Assembly: GCA_964637235.1 (NCBI GenBank) | Contig: CAZWVR010000011.1 | Coordinates: 1-42,125, forward strand | Direction of reading: 5' to 3' | Source: CAZWVR01 sp964637235 | GTDB taxonomy: Bacteria; Bacteroidota; Bacteroidia; Bacteroidales; S143-33 | Length of the DNA stretch: 42,125 nucleotides | Shown here: positions 25,062 through 34,716 of the stretch, in pieces | How positions within the stretch are numbered: the stretch's first letter is position 1 | How the letters are laid out: every line of letters starts with the position of its first letter | Notes under the pieces: generated by a model | What the model saw: only the letters and a program-made list of their open reading frames with translations | Told to the model about the DNA's origin: nothing | The model's database searches: none | Made by a program: the position numbers and the translations under genes

Positions 25062-26876
25062 CTAATCTGCTGAGAATTTTTGTAAAAGTTCTCTATACTG
25101 GCTAAATAAATTAGAACGCGAAATAAATCCACGATAAGTTTTATCTCTACCTAATACAACAATATTAAAAATAGGATTTTTTTGCAATTTTTCAGCTATT
25201 TCCTGAATACTTTCATCTTCATATGCAACAACGTCAGGTATAAACATAATCTCTTTCACTCGTATTTTATCATAAAGTTCTTTTTTAAACATTATCTTGC
25301 GAATTCTATTCATAGATACAATACCTAAGAAATGATTCTGTTCATCTATCACTGGAAATAAATTTCGAGTGCTACGAGTTACTGCTTTTACTAAATCTCC
25401 GAGAGTATCTTGCGGGTGAACAGGAATAAAATCTTTTTCTATAATATCTTCTATTTTCATCATTCTCAGAATATTATGATCTGCGTGGTGGGTAAGCAGC
25501 TGTTTTTTCTCTGCCAATTGTATCGAATAAATGTTATTAGATACAAATAGTCTTACAGTTATATACGAGACTGTCGCGGTTATCATAAGTGGCATTAGCA
25601 ATTCATATCCGCCGGTTATTTCTCCTATAAGAAATATACCTGTAAGAGGTGCATGCAGAACACCAGCAATCAACCCTGCCATACCTACAAGAGCCGAATT
25701 AGAATATGATATCTTATAACCTATCTGATTAGCAAACATAGCTATAAATAGTCCCAAATTTGAACCTATAAACAAAGAAGGGGCGAAAATACCACCTATA
25801 CCGCCAGCTCCAAATGTTACAGATGTTGCTATCGGTTTAAAAAATACCAAAGCTAAAAATAACAGAGTAATTACTATGATATTATCGCTATATTTATAAA
25901 AAAGCGAATTGTTAAACAAAAATGAATAATCCCCTTTTAAAGCAGAATTAATTGTAGGATAACCTTCGCCATATAATGCAGGGAAAAGAAATATTAACAA
26001 TCCTAATATTGCACCGCCAATAAACAATCTATGCCAAGGTGATTTTAACCTCTGAAAAAATTTCTCTGAATATGTGTATATTTTTATAAAATAAGCCGAA
26101 ACAATGCCTGTAAATATTCCTAAAATAACAAAATATAACACTTGGTTTAAATGAAACATATCTTTAAGTGTAAACTGATATAAATAGTTTGTGCCAAGAA
26201 ACATAAAAGATGTAAGTGAACCTGAAACAGAAGCCAATAATATGGGAATAATTGATATTGAAGTTAAATCAATCATTATCACTTCAAGGGCAAATACTAC
26301 ACCAGCTATTGGAGCTTTAAAGATTGCAGACATAGCACCTGCACTGGCTGCGCCAAGAAGTAAAATTCTCTGACGATAGTCAAGTTTAAAGATGGTCCCT
26401 ATTGTAGAACCTACTGCACCACCAGTTGCTACGGTAGGACCTTCCAAACCCACAGACCCACCAAAGCCTACTGTTAAAGCACTGGTTATAATTGATGAAT
26501 ACAGGTTATGAGGCTTTATAAATGCTTGATTCTGGGATATGGCATATAATATAGACGGTATGCCGTGTCCTACGGTTTGTTTCAAAATAAAGTGTATAAA
26601 AATTACCGAAAGAGCTATACCGATTATCGGATAAATAAAATACAGATAATTAGTGTATTGATCGGGAATGCCTATAATAACAATCTTTTTTATGAAATGG
26701 ACTGCATTTTTTATTATTACAGCTGCTAAGCCAGCTCCAAAGCCTGTTATAATACTTAAAAATAATAGTAAAAAATAAGAATTAGTACCCAAAATCTTCC
26801 AATGCACAAATAATCTCAAAATTTTTATTGCCAATTTATTTTTGGGAAGATTTTTTCTTGTTTTCATAATCGTCAA
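25062..26876 (-). CDS. CLC-family chloride channel/transporter with two CBS domains
   Basis: Anion channel or exchanger of the inner membrane. The 604 residues contain about 430 residues of CLC membrane domain with VGHGIPSIL, GSVGLEGPTVATGG (gating glutamate E145) and GAGGIGGIFAPSLFIG. A C-terminal cytoplasmic CBS pair follows (about 475-600: MKIEDIIEKDFIPVHPQDTL; VKEIMFIPDVVAYEDESIQE). The position of the proton glutamate of E. coli ClcA (E203) is V199 here (APIAGVVFALEVI), as in CLC channels, so coupled proton exchange is doubtful; this is an alignment by eye. The N-terminus overlaps the end of trmD by 41 nt (or 32 nt if the fourth-codon ATG is used), which suggests translational coupling. 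Confidence 0.93.
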   Translation of the reverse strand: MTIMKTRKNLPKNKLAIKILRLFVHWKILGTNSYFLLLFLSIITGFGAGLAAVIIKNAVHFIKKIVIIGIPDQYTNYLYFIYPIIGIALSVIFIHFILKQTVGHGIPSILYAISQNQAFIKPHNLYSSIITSALTVGFGGSVGLEGPTVATGGAVGSTIGTIFKLDYRQRILLLGAASAGAMSAIFKAPIAGVVFALEVIMIDLTSISIIPILLASVSGSLTSFMFLGTNYLYQFTLKDMFHLNQVLYFVILGIFTGIVSAYFIKIYTYSEKFFQRLKSPWHRLFIGGAILGLLIFLFPALYGEGYPTINSALKGDYSFLFNNSLFYKYSDNIIVITLLFLALVFFKPIATSVTFGAGGIGGIFAPSLFIGSNLGLFIAMFANQIGYKISYSNSALVGMAGLIAGVLHAPLTGIFLIGEITGGYELLMPLMITATVSYITVRLFVSNNIYSIQLAEKKQLLTHHADHNILRMMKIEDIIEKDFIPVHPQDTLGDLVKAVTRSTRNLFPVIDEQNHFLGIVSMNRIRKIMFKKELYDKIRVKEIMFIPDVVAYEDESIQEIAEKLQKNPIFNIVVLGRDKTYRGFISRSNLFSQYRELLQKFSAD

Positions 26877-27555
26877 TTTTCTTATATAAATCGGGTCGTA
26901 GTTTTTTTGTTTTTTCTATGGCTTTATCTAAACGCCACTGTTCAATAAGTTTAGAATTGCCAGATAATAAAATATCTGGCACTTTCCAACCTTTGAATTC
27001 TCTGGGACGAGTATATACTGGTGGAGATAAAAGATTATCCTGAAAACTATCTGTCAATGCAGATTCTTCATCTCCTAAAACTCCCGGGATAAGCCTTACT
27101 ATACTATCTACAAGAACAGCAGCTGCAAGCTCGCCCCCGGAAAGTACATAATCTCCGATGGAAATTTCTCGGGTTATCAAATAATCCCTAATACGCTGAT
27201 CTATGCCTTTATAACGTCCGCATAACAGTAGAATATTTTGTTTTGTAGAAAGCTCATTGGCAATTCTCTGTGTATATTGTTCTCCATCTGGTGTTAAATA
27301 AATTATTTCATCATATTGACGCTTTTTTTTAAGCTCTTCAATTGCATTATAAACCGGTTCTATACGAATAACCATCCCAGCACCACCTCCGTATTGATAA
27401 TCATCTATTTGCCCATATTTATTGATTGCATATTTACGTAAATCAATCACGTTAATACTTACAAAATTCTTTTCCTTAGCTCTTTTAATTATAGAATAAT
27501 TAAACGGGCTTTCTAATATCTCGGGTATAACAGCTAAGATATCTATATTCAGCAT
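26836..27555 (-). CDS. trmD: tRNA (guanine37-N1)-methyltransferase
   Basis: Methylates G37 next to the anticodon, preventing +1 frameshifting. The 239-residue SPOUT enzyme has DDYQYGGGAGMV, the SAM-binding trefoil-knot segments LLLCGRYKGIDQRI and SIGDYVLSGGELAA, then VLGDEESALTDSFQ with the catalytic Asp and PPVYTRPREFKGWKVPDILL. Its ATG overlaps the stop of the DUF4301 gene (TAATG at 27555), and its own end overlaps the CLC gene, so it sits in the middle of a tightly coupled operon. The usual ribosomal neighbours of trmD (rimM, rplS, rpsP) are absent, as is common in Bacteroidota. Confidence 0.96.
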   Translation of the reverse strand: MLNIDILAVIPEILESPFNYSIIKRAKEKNFVSINVIDLRKYAINKYGQIDDYQYGGGAGMVIRIEPVYNAIEELKKKRQYDEIIYLTPDGEQYTQRIANELSTKQNILLLCGRYKGIDQRIRDYLITREISIGDYVLSGGELAAAVLVDSIVRLIPGVLGDEESALTDSFQDNLLSPPVYTRPREFKGWKVPDILLSGNSKLIEQWRLDKAIEKTKKLRPDLYKKIDDYENKKKSSQK

Positions 27556-29128
27556 TATTCCTGCATTTGATGGTTCGTACTTAATAAATCATTTACTGTT
27601 TTTACCGGATTAAATATCTGTAAAGGTAGCTCTACAAAAACGGTATTCCATTTAGCCATTGCTCCGTTCCATAAACCTGGTAATTCTAAGGCTTTCAAGG
27701 TCTGCCCATATTTTGACTTTTCTGTAATTATTATAGCGTCGTGATCAATAAATTCAGTAAGATTAAACTTTTTGCCTTTATAGTCTTTGAGCCAACAAGC
27801 CATAATTACAGGATTAAAATGGGTTGCTGTTTCTATAAGTTCTTTATTTTTAGGATCATTTCTATCTATTTGAGCTAATTCTACTATCTGTGGAGAAATA
27901 ATTCCGTTTTCATCTTTTACTAAAAATGGTCCTCCACCGGGAGCTCCTATATTTTCAACCATTCCACATACGCGTATAGGTCTATTGAGAATATCATAAA
28001 TTAACTGTTTTTGTTTTTGAATAGAAAGCTTATGAAAATCAAAATCAAATTTTATATTTAACTGTTTATCAATAAATTGTAAAATTTCATTCAAATTTAT
28101 TTCCTGATCTTTTTCAAGAATATCAAGGTAGTTAAAAATTATATCCTTGGTTTCAAGTAATATACCCCCTAAAAGTTGAAAATATGGACAATTTTCCCGT
28201 TTGAGCTTATCAGGCANNNNNNNNNNGGCACCACATTATCAATATTTTTAATAAAAATTAAATCTGTCTCTATTGCATTGAGATTATTTATAAGGGCTCC
28301 ATGACCGGCTGGTCTCAATAATGGTTTGCCATCTTTTGTACGAAAAATTTGATTATTTATATCTACTGCTACTGTATCTGTGCTGGGGTCTTGTATAGAA
28401 AAGTCAGCCCTAATTTCAGTATTATACCTTTTAGAGTATTTTTCTATATAAGTCTGAGCATGTTGTGTAAAAATATTCCTAAAATTAGGGGCTACTGTAA
28501 AATGTAAATTTATCGTGTGTTGATATGGAAATATAAAGCCTACTTCTGCAAAATGTTCTTCCATAGCTGTGCGAGCTCCGTCTTTATATTTATGGAATTT
28601 TATCAAAGCTTTGGGCATATTGCCATAATTCAGACCTTTTTCATCTAATATTATATGCGCTACTCGGGATAGCTCTTTTGTATTGTTTTCTTTCAGCCAT
28701 AAAGAAATCAATTGAGGGAGTGATTTACAATCTTGGGTAGAAAAAAATTTACATAAATCGTCGTAGAACGCAAATTTATCTATATTCTCAAAAAATATTG
28801 TGGTTTTATCGTTAAGTTCCAAGGTATTAGTGAATTCAAAAAGGTCTTTAAACATTCGCGTCGCTGCGCCTGATGCAGGAACAAATTTATATATACGGAT
28901 TTTATCTTTTTCTTTTATAAAATACGTCTGTTTTTTTAACCGCTCCTCTTCGGAGACTTTCATTATAGCACCATTATCGATACGTGCTGTATCAACTATG
29001 TTTAAAGGTTTTACTCCTTCTTCAAACTGACTCAACTGCTTTTTTATAGTGGAAATTTCTATATTCCGCTCTTTGAAAAAGTCAATATCCTCTTTGGTAA
29101 TCCCATATTTTGATAACTCGCTATCCAT
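27555..29128 (-). CDS. DUF4301 family protein, interrupted by an assembly gap
   Basis: Bacteroidota-typical protein of unknown function. The upstream part (29128 down to the N run) holds KFVPASGAATRMFKDL (about residue 82 on), EEHFAEVGFIFPYQHTINLHFT and RPAGHGALINNLNAIETDLI followed by FIKNIDNVV. The downstream part holds DKLKRENCPYFQLLGGILLE, RVCGMVENIGAPGGGPFLVKD and ELPGLWNGAMAKWNTVFVELP, ending FNPVKTVNDLLSTNHQMQE. As printed, the ten N at 28217-28226 shift the frame. Overlapping the flanking TGCC of both sides removes the shift and gives ...NVVPDK..., one frame of about 519 residues, normal for the family. The VPASGAATRM loop recalls nucleotidyl/glycosyltransferase phosphate loops (inference). 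First gene of an operon with trmD; good promoter upstream. Confidence 0.85.
28217..28226. other. Assembly gap (10 N) inside DUF4301
   Basis: Ten N join two contig ends. On the coding strand the left end finishes GTGGTGCC and the right end starts TGCCTGATAAG; both share TGCC, suggesting the true sequence is continuous with no missing bases. Confidence 0.95.
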
Positions 29129-29138
29129 TTTTTTTCCA

Positions 29139-29169
29139 CAAAAATAAACAAACTTTGGATTTAAAGCAA
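29139..29169 (-). promoter_or_regulatory. Promoter of the DUF4301-trmD-CLC operon
   Basis: Minus strand: TTG (29167-29169), 20-bp spacer, TATTTTTG (29139-29146), a full consensus match. The -7 element ends 10 nt before the ATG, so the leader would be only about 4-5 nt. Confidence 0.65.
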
Positions 29170-29228
29170 TTTGTATTTAAAAAAAACAAAACACCATAAA
29201 ATATTAACTAATAAGCAATTACAAAAAT

Positions 29229-29245
29229 CTAATTTTTAAAATTAG
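29229..29245 (-). terminator. Possible weak terminator after the activase gene
   Basis: ctaatttt-t-aaaattag is a perfect 8+1+8 palindrome 17 bp beyond the activase stop, followed on the minus strand by ATTTTTGT. The stem is almost all A:T, so its strength is doubtful. Confidence 0.35.
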
Positions 29246-29261
29246 CTGAAACAAAATAATT

Positions 29262-32200
29262 CTATCTAATTTTTTCCAAGTGTTTTTCTTTAAGTTTTTC
29301 CTTAGCATATTTAATAAAAGGAATTACTTGGTCATTTTTGAAAGAGCTGGTAGCGTCATATTCAATTGTTATTACAGGTTTACCGGTTATTTGCTGTATT
29401 TTTTCAGCCATAGCCTCTGTGATTAAAGCAGCAGCACAATATGACGGATTTAATTGCACAAAGAAGTCAATGTCTGGATAATGCTCACTGAGATATAAAA
29501 CTTTTAGGGCATTATCAAATGATTCACCAAAATGTAATCTTTTAATATTAAATTTTTTCAATTTTTCTCCCACATTTTTCAGGGGCTTAGGCAAAGGCTC
29601 TTTAAGTATCTCATAGAAGTATTTATAATATTTTTGTTCCACGAGAGGGATAAGATAATTCATAAATTTTACTGTTGCGGCATCTAAAAAGAAGCCTTCT
29701 CTAAATCTACGTGTAAAATAAGGATTTATTATCAATTTGAGATATTCACTATAAGGCGTTGTAATTACCTCAGCGCCATTACGTTCCATAAATCTAATGA
29801 TATCCTGATTTAATGTATCATTATCTCTTACATATAAATCGCCGAATATGGCAACCTTAGGTCTGGGTTCCTTTTTTATTGGAATATTCTTAAAGTCGGC
29901 AATAATTTTTGCTAATGCTGCTTCTTTTGAGGCTCCTGTGGCAAAAACATTTTCCAGCAATTGAAGGGATTTCTTAACAACATAATCAGTCTGTCCTTTG
30001 TTTATTTCATAAGGTCTTATTTTAGTAGCAACTTTCCTTATATATCCTCCGAACATATAAGAAAGAAACGCATTAACTGCTGTATTAAAACCAAATTCTA
30101 TAAAAGACAAATCACCTAAATACACGGCAATCTTTTCCAAACCCGGATAAACATATTTTTTGTCTTTCAAAACTTTTTTCAAATAATATGGATACATACT
30201 AAAATTACAAGCTAAATTGCTATCTACAAGCCAAACTACATATTCCTCCGGGTTCAATTTATTATTTACCATCAAATCAATGACATTTTGAATTATTATA
30301 CTAAGCGGAATGCATTGTCCAGTATTTAATACAGTGCTTCGTATTATTGATGTTTGAGTATCAGAAAGTGCCAAAGCATTAAATCCTGCATTTTTCAAGG
30401 TTCCTTTTAAAAGTGGACTTATATAAGGATCCCATTCCGGAAGCAGAATAGTCCTATTACCTATTTCTTTTGGAGTTTTAAATACATTTTTACTTGAACA
30501 TTCTACTTGTTCTTTATTTTCCACCTTGGATAAATTATAATGATTAGTGAAAGAACGTATTGCTGCCTCTATTCTGGTTTCATATCCGACACTTGAATCG
30601 TGTTCATCAAGTTGAAGTATTAGATATGGCTTCTTATAAGTCTCCATTATCATTTTAAAGTATTCCAAAGTAAATGAATCAGGCGAACATTTAAAAGATG
30701 TTATATACACTGGATATAAGCCGGGAGTTTTAGCAACTTTGGCTGCTACGGACAATATTTGAGAAGCATATTTCCATTTTATTACTTCCAACAGATACTT
30801 AATTTCTTCATAATCTTTCTCCGTAGTTTCAAACATCGTCTGATAGAAAGTTTTAATTCCATTTTTAGCAAAAATATCTGGTATATTATTATTCATGGTA
30901 GGAGCCAGTACATTGTATGGTCTGCCTAAGAATACCACTTTTATTTTACCGTCATCTTTATAATACTTATCCAATAGTTTACGCCATTTTTCCTCTAATT
31001 GTTGATAAAATTTTTTAGCTGTTTCGTATGCCTTTGTTATAGTTAAAAGACTGTATTTAAATCCAGCTTTTTTTAGATGTAAATATAAATCAAGCATTGA
31101 GGCTACTTCACCCTGACGAGATCTTATCAATGGCGATATTATTTTGACATTTTTAAACTTCAAATTCGTGCTAATTATTGAAGGTATAAATTGAGTATAA
31201 TAACAATATTCCCGTCTGATTTGCTTATTTTCTGTTTTTTCTTCTAAATAAACTGGAAGGAAAATAAAATCTGCCTTTTGCTTTACTAAATAATCTACAT
31301 GAGCATGCATTGCAGCAATAGGAGCGCAAAATTCTGCTCTGCTAATATTCTTACCATCTTTAATGGGATTTTCAATTTTTTCACTGGTAATTGTAGGAAT
31401 ACCGAGCAAATCAAAAAATTTTCTCCATAACGGCATCTCCTCCAAGAGATACAAATTGTATGGAATTCCAATAACTTTTTTCTCTTTTTTATTCTTAGGA
31501 CGATAGAAAAAAGTTCTTCTGTATGTTCTTATTAAATCGAAGCCGGATGTATTGTAATTTACATATCTTTGGGTATTATAATCTCTGCCGCAAAGAAAAC
31601 CGTATGCCTCAACTTCGCCATTAATTTCTGCTACTTTAAGTTTACAAGCATTGGGACATAAATCGCATATTTCTGTTCTGACGGGAATATGCTGTTTATA
31701 AATTTGTAAAGAACGGAACTTAGTTTTCTTAACACCTTTATCATATAATTCAAGAGCCACTCCATAAGCTCCTGTCAGATGACAATATTTTGAAACCATT
31801 ATAGGCTTTTGAAGTCTCTGTTCAAAAGCTGCAACAAGAGCCTTATTCTTGGCAGTAGCACCTTGGAAAAATATTTTTTTGCCTATATTACTTTCAATAG
31901 CGACTTTTGTAATATAGTTTTCACGTATAGAATGTAATACAGCTGCTAAGATTTCATTAGTATTATAGCCTTTATTTATGTAGTTATTCAAGTCGCGTTC
32001 CATAAAAACAGTGCATCTATCGCTTGCAAGTGGAGCAGGAACTCCCATAGCTCTTTGGGCATATTCACTCAGCGGTACCCCAAGTTTTTTAGCTTGTTCT
32101 TCTATAAAACTACCAGTACCAGCAGCACATACATTATTCATTACAGAAAATGTCACCATTCCATTACGAAGAGTAGTAAATTTAGAATCCTGTCCGCCAA

Positions 32201-33509
32201 TTTCTATTATAGTATCCACTTCTGGATCTAATTCATATGCAGCTCTTGCATGCGCAGTAATTTCATCAAGCATAGAATCTGCACCTATAATTTTACCTAT
32301 GAACTTTCTACCGGAACCAGTTGTCCCTACACCTAAAAATTCAAATTTACAATTATAACGTTTCTCTATATCTGTTAAAGTTTCAAATATAGTTTGAACG
32401 GCAATTACTGGCTGACCAGAAGTTCTGGTATATAAACCAATAAGCACCTGTTTTTTTTCATTTATTACAACTGCCTTTGTACTCGTAGAGCCGATGTCTA
32501 TTCCCATATATACTTTTATAGTTCCTTGGGGCAAAGGTTCATATATATCAGTCTCAACAGGTATAGTATGTGGATACTGTTTACTCTGATATTCATATCG
32601 TTCCAGAGATGAAAAATCTGGATATTCAGAGAGTTTTAATTCCAAAGGTGGAAAATAATAGTCTTTTTTAGGTGGTTCATATATTAAAATATCCTCTGGC
32701 GAAACTATATCTAATGGCGGAAAATTCTCAGGCTTTTCCTTTAAATCTTCTTGTAAATTTAATATTGCTCCTATTGCACCAAAAAGATGACCTAAGGGAT
32801 GAGTTATTACTTTGGTGTTGAGTAGTCTATTTATATGCTTAATAACTGCTTGATTTTGAGATACTCCTCCGACAAATATTATTGGTTCATTATATTCAGA
32901 ACCACTGAAAAGAGTATCAACAAGATTTTTAGCCAGTCCATAAGCTAATCCATCTGCTATTTCTTGCTTTTTATAACCTTCTTGCTGAGCGTGTATTATG
33001 TCTGTTTTTGCAAAAACAGCACATCGAGAGGCTATTCGCGGAAAATCTCCTTCATTTTCTAATGCCAAACGCGAAAATTCAGCAATATTTGGGATATTCA
33101 TCCTCTGAGCTTGCTGATCTAAAAAACTACCAGTGCCAGCAGCGCAAGATGTATTTCCCTTGTATTTAACATAATTACCGTTATTGTCAAAAAATGCAAG
33201 TCCGAATTTTTCTCCTCCTACAATCAATACAGAGCCAATTTTATTGAAGTACTCCCGTACAGCAGTTATAAAACTTACTCTATTATCATATCTGACACCT
33301 ACACGAAATATATCCGGTACAGAAGTCGTAAGAGCAATATGGCTTATTTCGCTAAGAGGATATTCTCTTAACTCTTTATCAAGTTTTTCTGTAATTTTCC
33401 CCTGATGAGCAAAATATGAAGTTTTTTCTATATTTTTTTCTTGATCCATAAGAGCCATAGAAATATACACAGAGCCTATATCTATGCCTAAAATTTTATT
33501 TTTTTCCAT
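29262..33509 (-). CDS. Fused acyl-CoA dehydratase activase (HgdC x2 / DUF2229 / HgdB-like)
   Basis: Giant 1415-residue member of the 2-hydroxyglutaryl-CoA dehydratase activator family (BcrAD/BadFG type), whose relatives use ATP to push an electron from a [4Fe-4S] cluster into a dehydratase. Two ASKHA ATPase modules are visible: one at 1-255 (GIDIGSVYIS, C122-AAGTGSFLDQQ, C163) and one at 333-600 (GIDIGSTSTKAVV, C461-AAGTGSFIEEQ, C499). The cysteines fit cluster ligands in both. A Cys block CDLCPNACKL...GFLCGRDY (about 635-665), a DUF2229-like region and a C-terminal HgdB-like half (VVFLGRPYNVLAPTMN; ECSS, FNTAVNAFLSYMFGG; LNPSYCAAALITEAMAEKI) follow. No dehydratase subunit or glutaconate CoA-transferase is adjacent, so the substrate is unknown. 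Probably cotranscribed after folE and the small anchored protein (5-bp gap). Confidence 0.9.
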   Translation of the reverse strand: MEKNKILGIDIGSVYISMALMDQEKNIEKTSYFAHQGKITEKLDKELREYPLSEISHIALTTSVPDIFRVGVRYDNRVSFITAVREYFNKIGSVLIVGGEKFGLAFFDNNGNYVKYKGNTSCAAGTGSFLDQQAQRMNIPNIAEFSRLALENEGDFPRIASRCAVFAKTDIIHAQQEGYKKQEIADGLAYGLAKNLVDTLFSGSEYNEPIIFVGGVSQNQAVIKHINRLLNTKVITHPLGHLFGAIGAILNLQEDLKEKPENFPPLDIVSPEDILIYEPPKKDYYFPPLELKLSEYPDFSSLERYEYQSKQYPHTIPVETDIYEPLPQGTIKVYMGIDIGSTSTKAVVINEKKQVLIGLYTRTSGQPVIAVQTIFETLTDIEKRYNCKFEFLGVGTTGSGRKFIGKIIGADSMLDEITAHARAAYELDPEVDTIIEIGGQDSKFTTLRNGMVTFSVMNNVCAAGTGSFIEEQAKKLGVPLSEYAQRAMGVPAPLASDRCTVFMERDLNNYINKGYNTNEILAAVLHSIRENYITKVAIESNIGKKIFFQGATAKNKALVAAFEQRLQKPIMVSKYCHLTGAYGVALELYDKGVKKTKFRSLQIYKQHIPVRTEICDLCPNACKLKVAEINGEVEAYGFLCGRDYNTQRYVNYNTSGFDLIRTYRRTFFYRPKNKKEKKVIGIPYNLYLLEEMPLWRKFFDLLGIPTITSEKIENPIKDGKNISRAEFCAPIAAMHAHVDYLVKQKADFIFLPVYLEEKTENKQIRREYCYYTQFIPSIISTNLKFKNVKIISPLIRSRQGEVASMLDLYLHLKKAGFKYSLLTITKAYETAKKFYQQLEEKWRKLLDKYYKDDGKIKVVFLGRPYNVLAPTMNNNIPDIFAKNGIKTFYQTMFETTEKDYEEIKYLLEVIKWKYASQILSVAAKVAKTPGLYPVYITSFKCSPDSFTLEYFKMIMETYKKPYLILQLDEHDSSVGYETRIEAAIRSFTNHYNLSKVENKEQVECSSKNVFKTPKEIGNRTILLPEWDPYISPLLKGTLKNAGFNALALSDTQTSIIRSTVLNTGQCIPLSIIIQNVIDLMVNNKLNPEEYVVWLVDSNLACNFSMYPYYLKKVLKDKKYVYPGLEKIAVYLGDLSFIEFGFNTAVNAFLSYMFGGYIRKVATKIRPYEINKGQTDYVVKKSLQLLENVFATGASKEAALAKIIADFKNIPIKKEPRPKVAIFGDLYVRDNDTLNQDIIRFMERNGAEVITTPYSEYLKLIINPYFTRRFREGFFLDAATVKFMNYLIPLVEQKYYKYFYEILKEPLPKPLKNVGEKLKKFNIKRLHFGESFDNALKVLYLSEHYPDIDFFVQLNPSYCAAALITEAMAEKIQQITGKPVITIEYDATSSFKNDQVIPFIKYAKEKLKEKHLEKIR

Positions 33510-33514
33510 AACCT

Positions 33515-33895
33515 TTATTTTTTGTCAAGGTCATTATTCGGATTTTTATCAATAATAGTTTTACCGATTATAGCATTATATAAATAGGTTTTACGCCTAT
33601 CTTTACGTTTAATTTTAGATTTACTTTCATTAGCTCCTTGCTCTACTTCCTTTTGTTCCTCTTTCTGTTCTACTTGTTCAGTTTTATTTTCTTGCTTAGC
33701 TTCCTCTGTTTCAGCAGAATTTTCTTTTGTTTCAGAAACACTCACACTTTCAATAATTTTGTCAACATTATTAAGAGCTTCCTCAGAAGTATCATCTTCA
33801 AATACTTTTTTCTCTCTGTATTGTTTATGTAAACTTCTGAATACAAAAATATACACCAATAAGAGTAGTAAAATAACGAGTAATAAATATTCCAT
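33515..33895 (-). CDS. Small membrane-anchored, Glu/Lys-rich protein
   Basis: 126 residues: an N-terminal transmembrane segment (EYLLLVILLLLLVYIFVF, 2-19), a short basic patch, a long Glu/Lys/Gln-rich low-complexity stretch (about 33-90) and a basic C-terminus (KSKIKRKDRRKTYLYNAIIG). No family is recognised. It is 5 bp upstream of the activase gene and 30 bp downstream of folE on the same strand, so it looks cotranscribed. It could be a membrane anchor or scaffold, but nothing shows a partner. Confidence 0.6.
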   Translation of the reverse strand: MEYLLLVILLLLLVYIFVFRSLHKQYREKKVFEDDTSEEALNNVDKIIESVSVSETKENSAETEEAKQENKTEQVEQKEEQKEVEQGANESKSKIKRKDRRKTYLYNAIIGKTIIDKNPNNDLDKK

Positions 33896-33925
33896 AGTGA
33901 AAAAATTTAAGTAAATTTTAAAAAA

Positions 33926-34552
33926 TTATTTTTTGCCAATTAAATAAAGAAATTCGTCTCTTGTTTTTTCATTCATAAATGCACCTGTAAAAGCAGAAGT
34001 AACCGTTATAGAATGCTGTTTTTCTACACCTCTCATCATCATACATAGATGCTGTGCCTCAATAACTACACCTACACCCAAGGGATTAAGAACTCGCTGA
34101 ATACAATCTCTAATTTGAACCGTTAGCCTCTCTTGAACTTGCAATCTGCGAGCAAACGCATCTACAACTCTGGCTATTTTACTCAAACCTGTTATGTAGC
34201 CATTAGGAATATATCCTACATGAGCCTTGCCAATAAATGGTATCATATGATGTTCACACATCGAATATATTTCAATATCTTTAACAATTACCATCTGCTT
34301 ATAATCCTCTTTAAATATAGCATTTCTTAGAATTTCCTCAGGATCAATTTGATACCCCTGTAATATAAAGCCCATAGCTTTGGCTACTCTCATCGGCGTT
34401 TGAGCAAGTCCCTCCCGCTCCGGATTCTCACCAATAATCTTTAAAATCTCTTTATAATGATATGCAAGTTTCTCCAACTTTTCCTTATCAAAAAACTCTG
34501 TTTTTCTATAAATACCTTCACCCCAGTTATAACCATGTTCTATTTCACTCAT
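33926..34552 (-). CDS. folE: GTP cyclohydrolase I
   Basis: First enzyme of tetrahydrofolate (and related pterin) synthesis: converts GTP to 7,8-dihydroneopterin triphosphate. The 208-residue product has the zinc ligands C99 and H102 in MCEHHMIPFIGKAHVGYIP and C170 in EAQHLCMMMRGV, with the same spacing as in E. coli FolE, plus GLSKIARVVDAFARRLQVQE. It is a canonical type IA enzyme. It heads a minus-strand run with the small anchored protein and the activase. A TACCTTTG -7 element lies 24 bp upstream. Confidence 0.96.
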   Translation of the reverse strand: MSEIEHGYNWGEGIYRKTEFFDKEKLEKLAYHYKEILKIIGENPEREGLAQTPMRVAKAMGFILQGYQIDPEEILRNAIFKEDYKQMVIVKDIEIYSMCEHHMIPFIGKAHVGYIPNGYITGLSKIARVVDAFARRLQVQERLTVQIRDCIQRVLNPLGVGVVIEAQHLCMMMRGVEKQHSITVTSAFTGAFMNEKTRDEFLYLIGKK

Positions 34553-34575
34553 TGTTAATTTTTTTAATAGATCTA

Positions 34576-34583
34576 CAAAGGTA
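34576..34583 (-). promoter_or_regulatory. -7 element of the folE promoter
   Basis: Minus strand TACCTTTG matches TAnnTTTG, giving a leader of about 17 nt. No TTG is found at the expected distance upstream. Confidence 0.4.
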
Positions 34584-34676
34584 AAAATTATTGTTAATTA
34601 AAATATTTTCTAATAAAAAAAATTGTTATTAAACCACCAAATCACTATAAAAAATAAGATTATTCAAATATTAGTT

Positions 34677-34709
34677 TTTGGCATAAAAAAAACTAAAATA
34701 TTATCTTTG
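34677..34709 (+). promoter_or_regulatory. Promoter of rtcB, almost touching the start codon
   Basis: TTTG (34677-34680), a 21-bp spacer and TATCTTTG (34702-34709) match the consensus. Only seven bases separate it from the ATG at 34717, so the transcript would begin one or two bases before, or at, the start codon. Confidence 0.7.
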
Positions 34710-34716
34710 TAAAACA

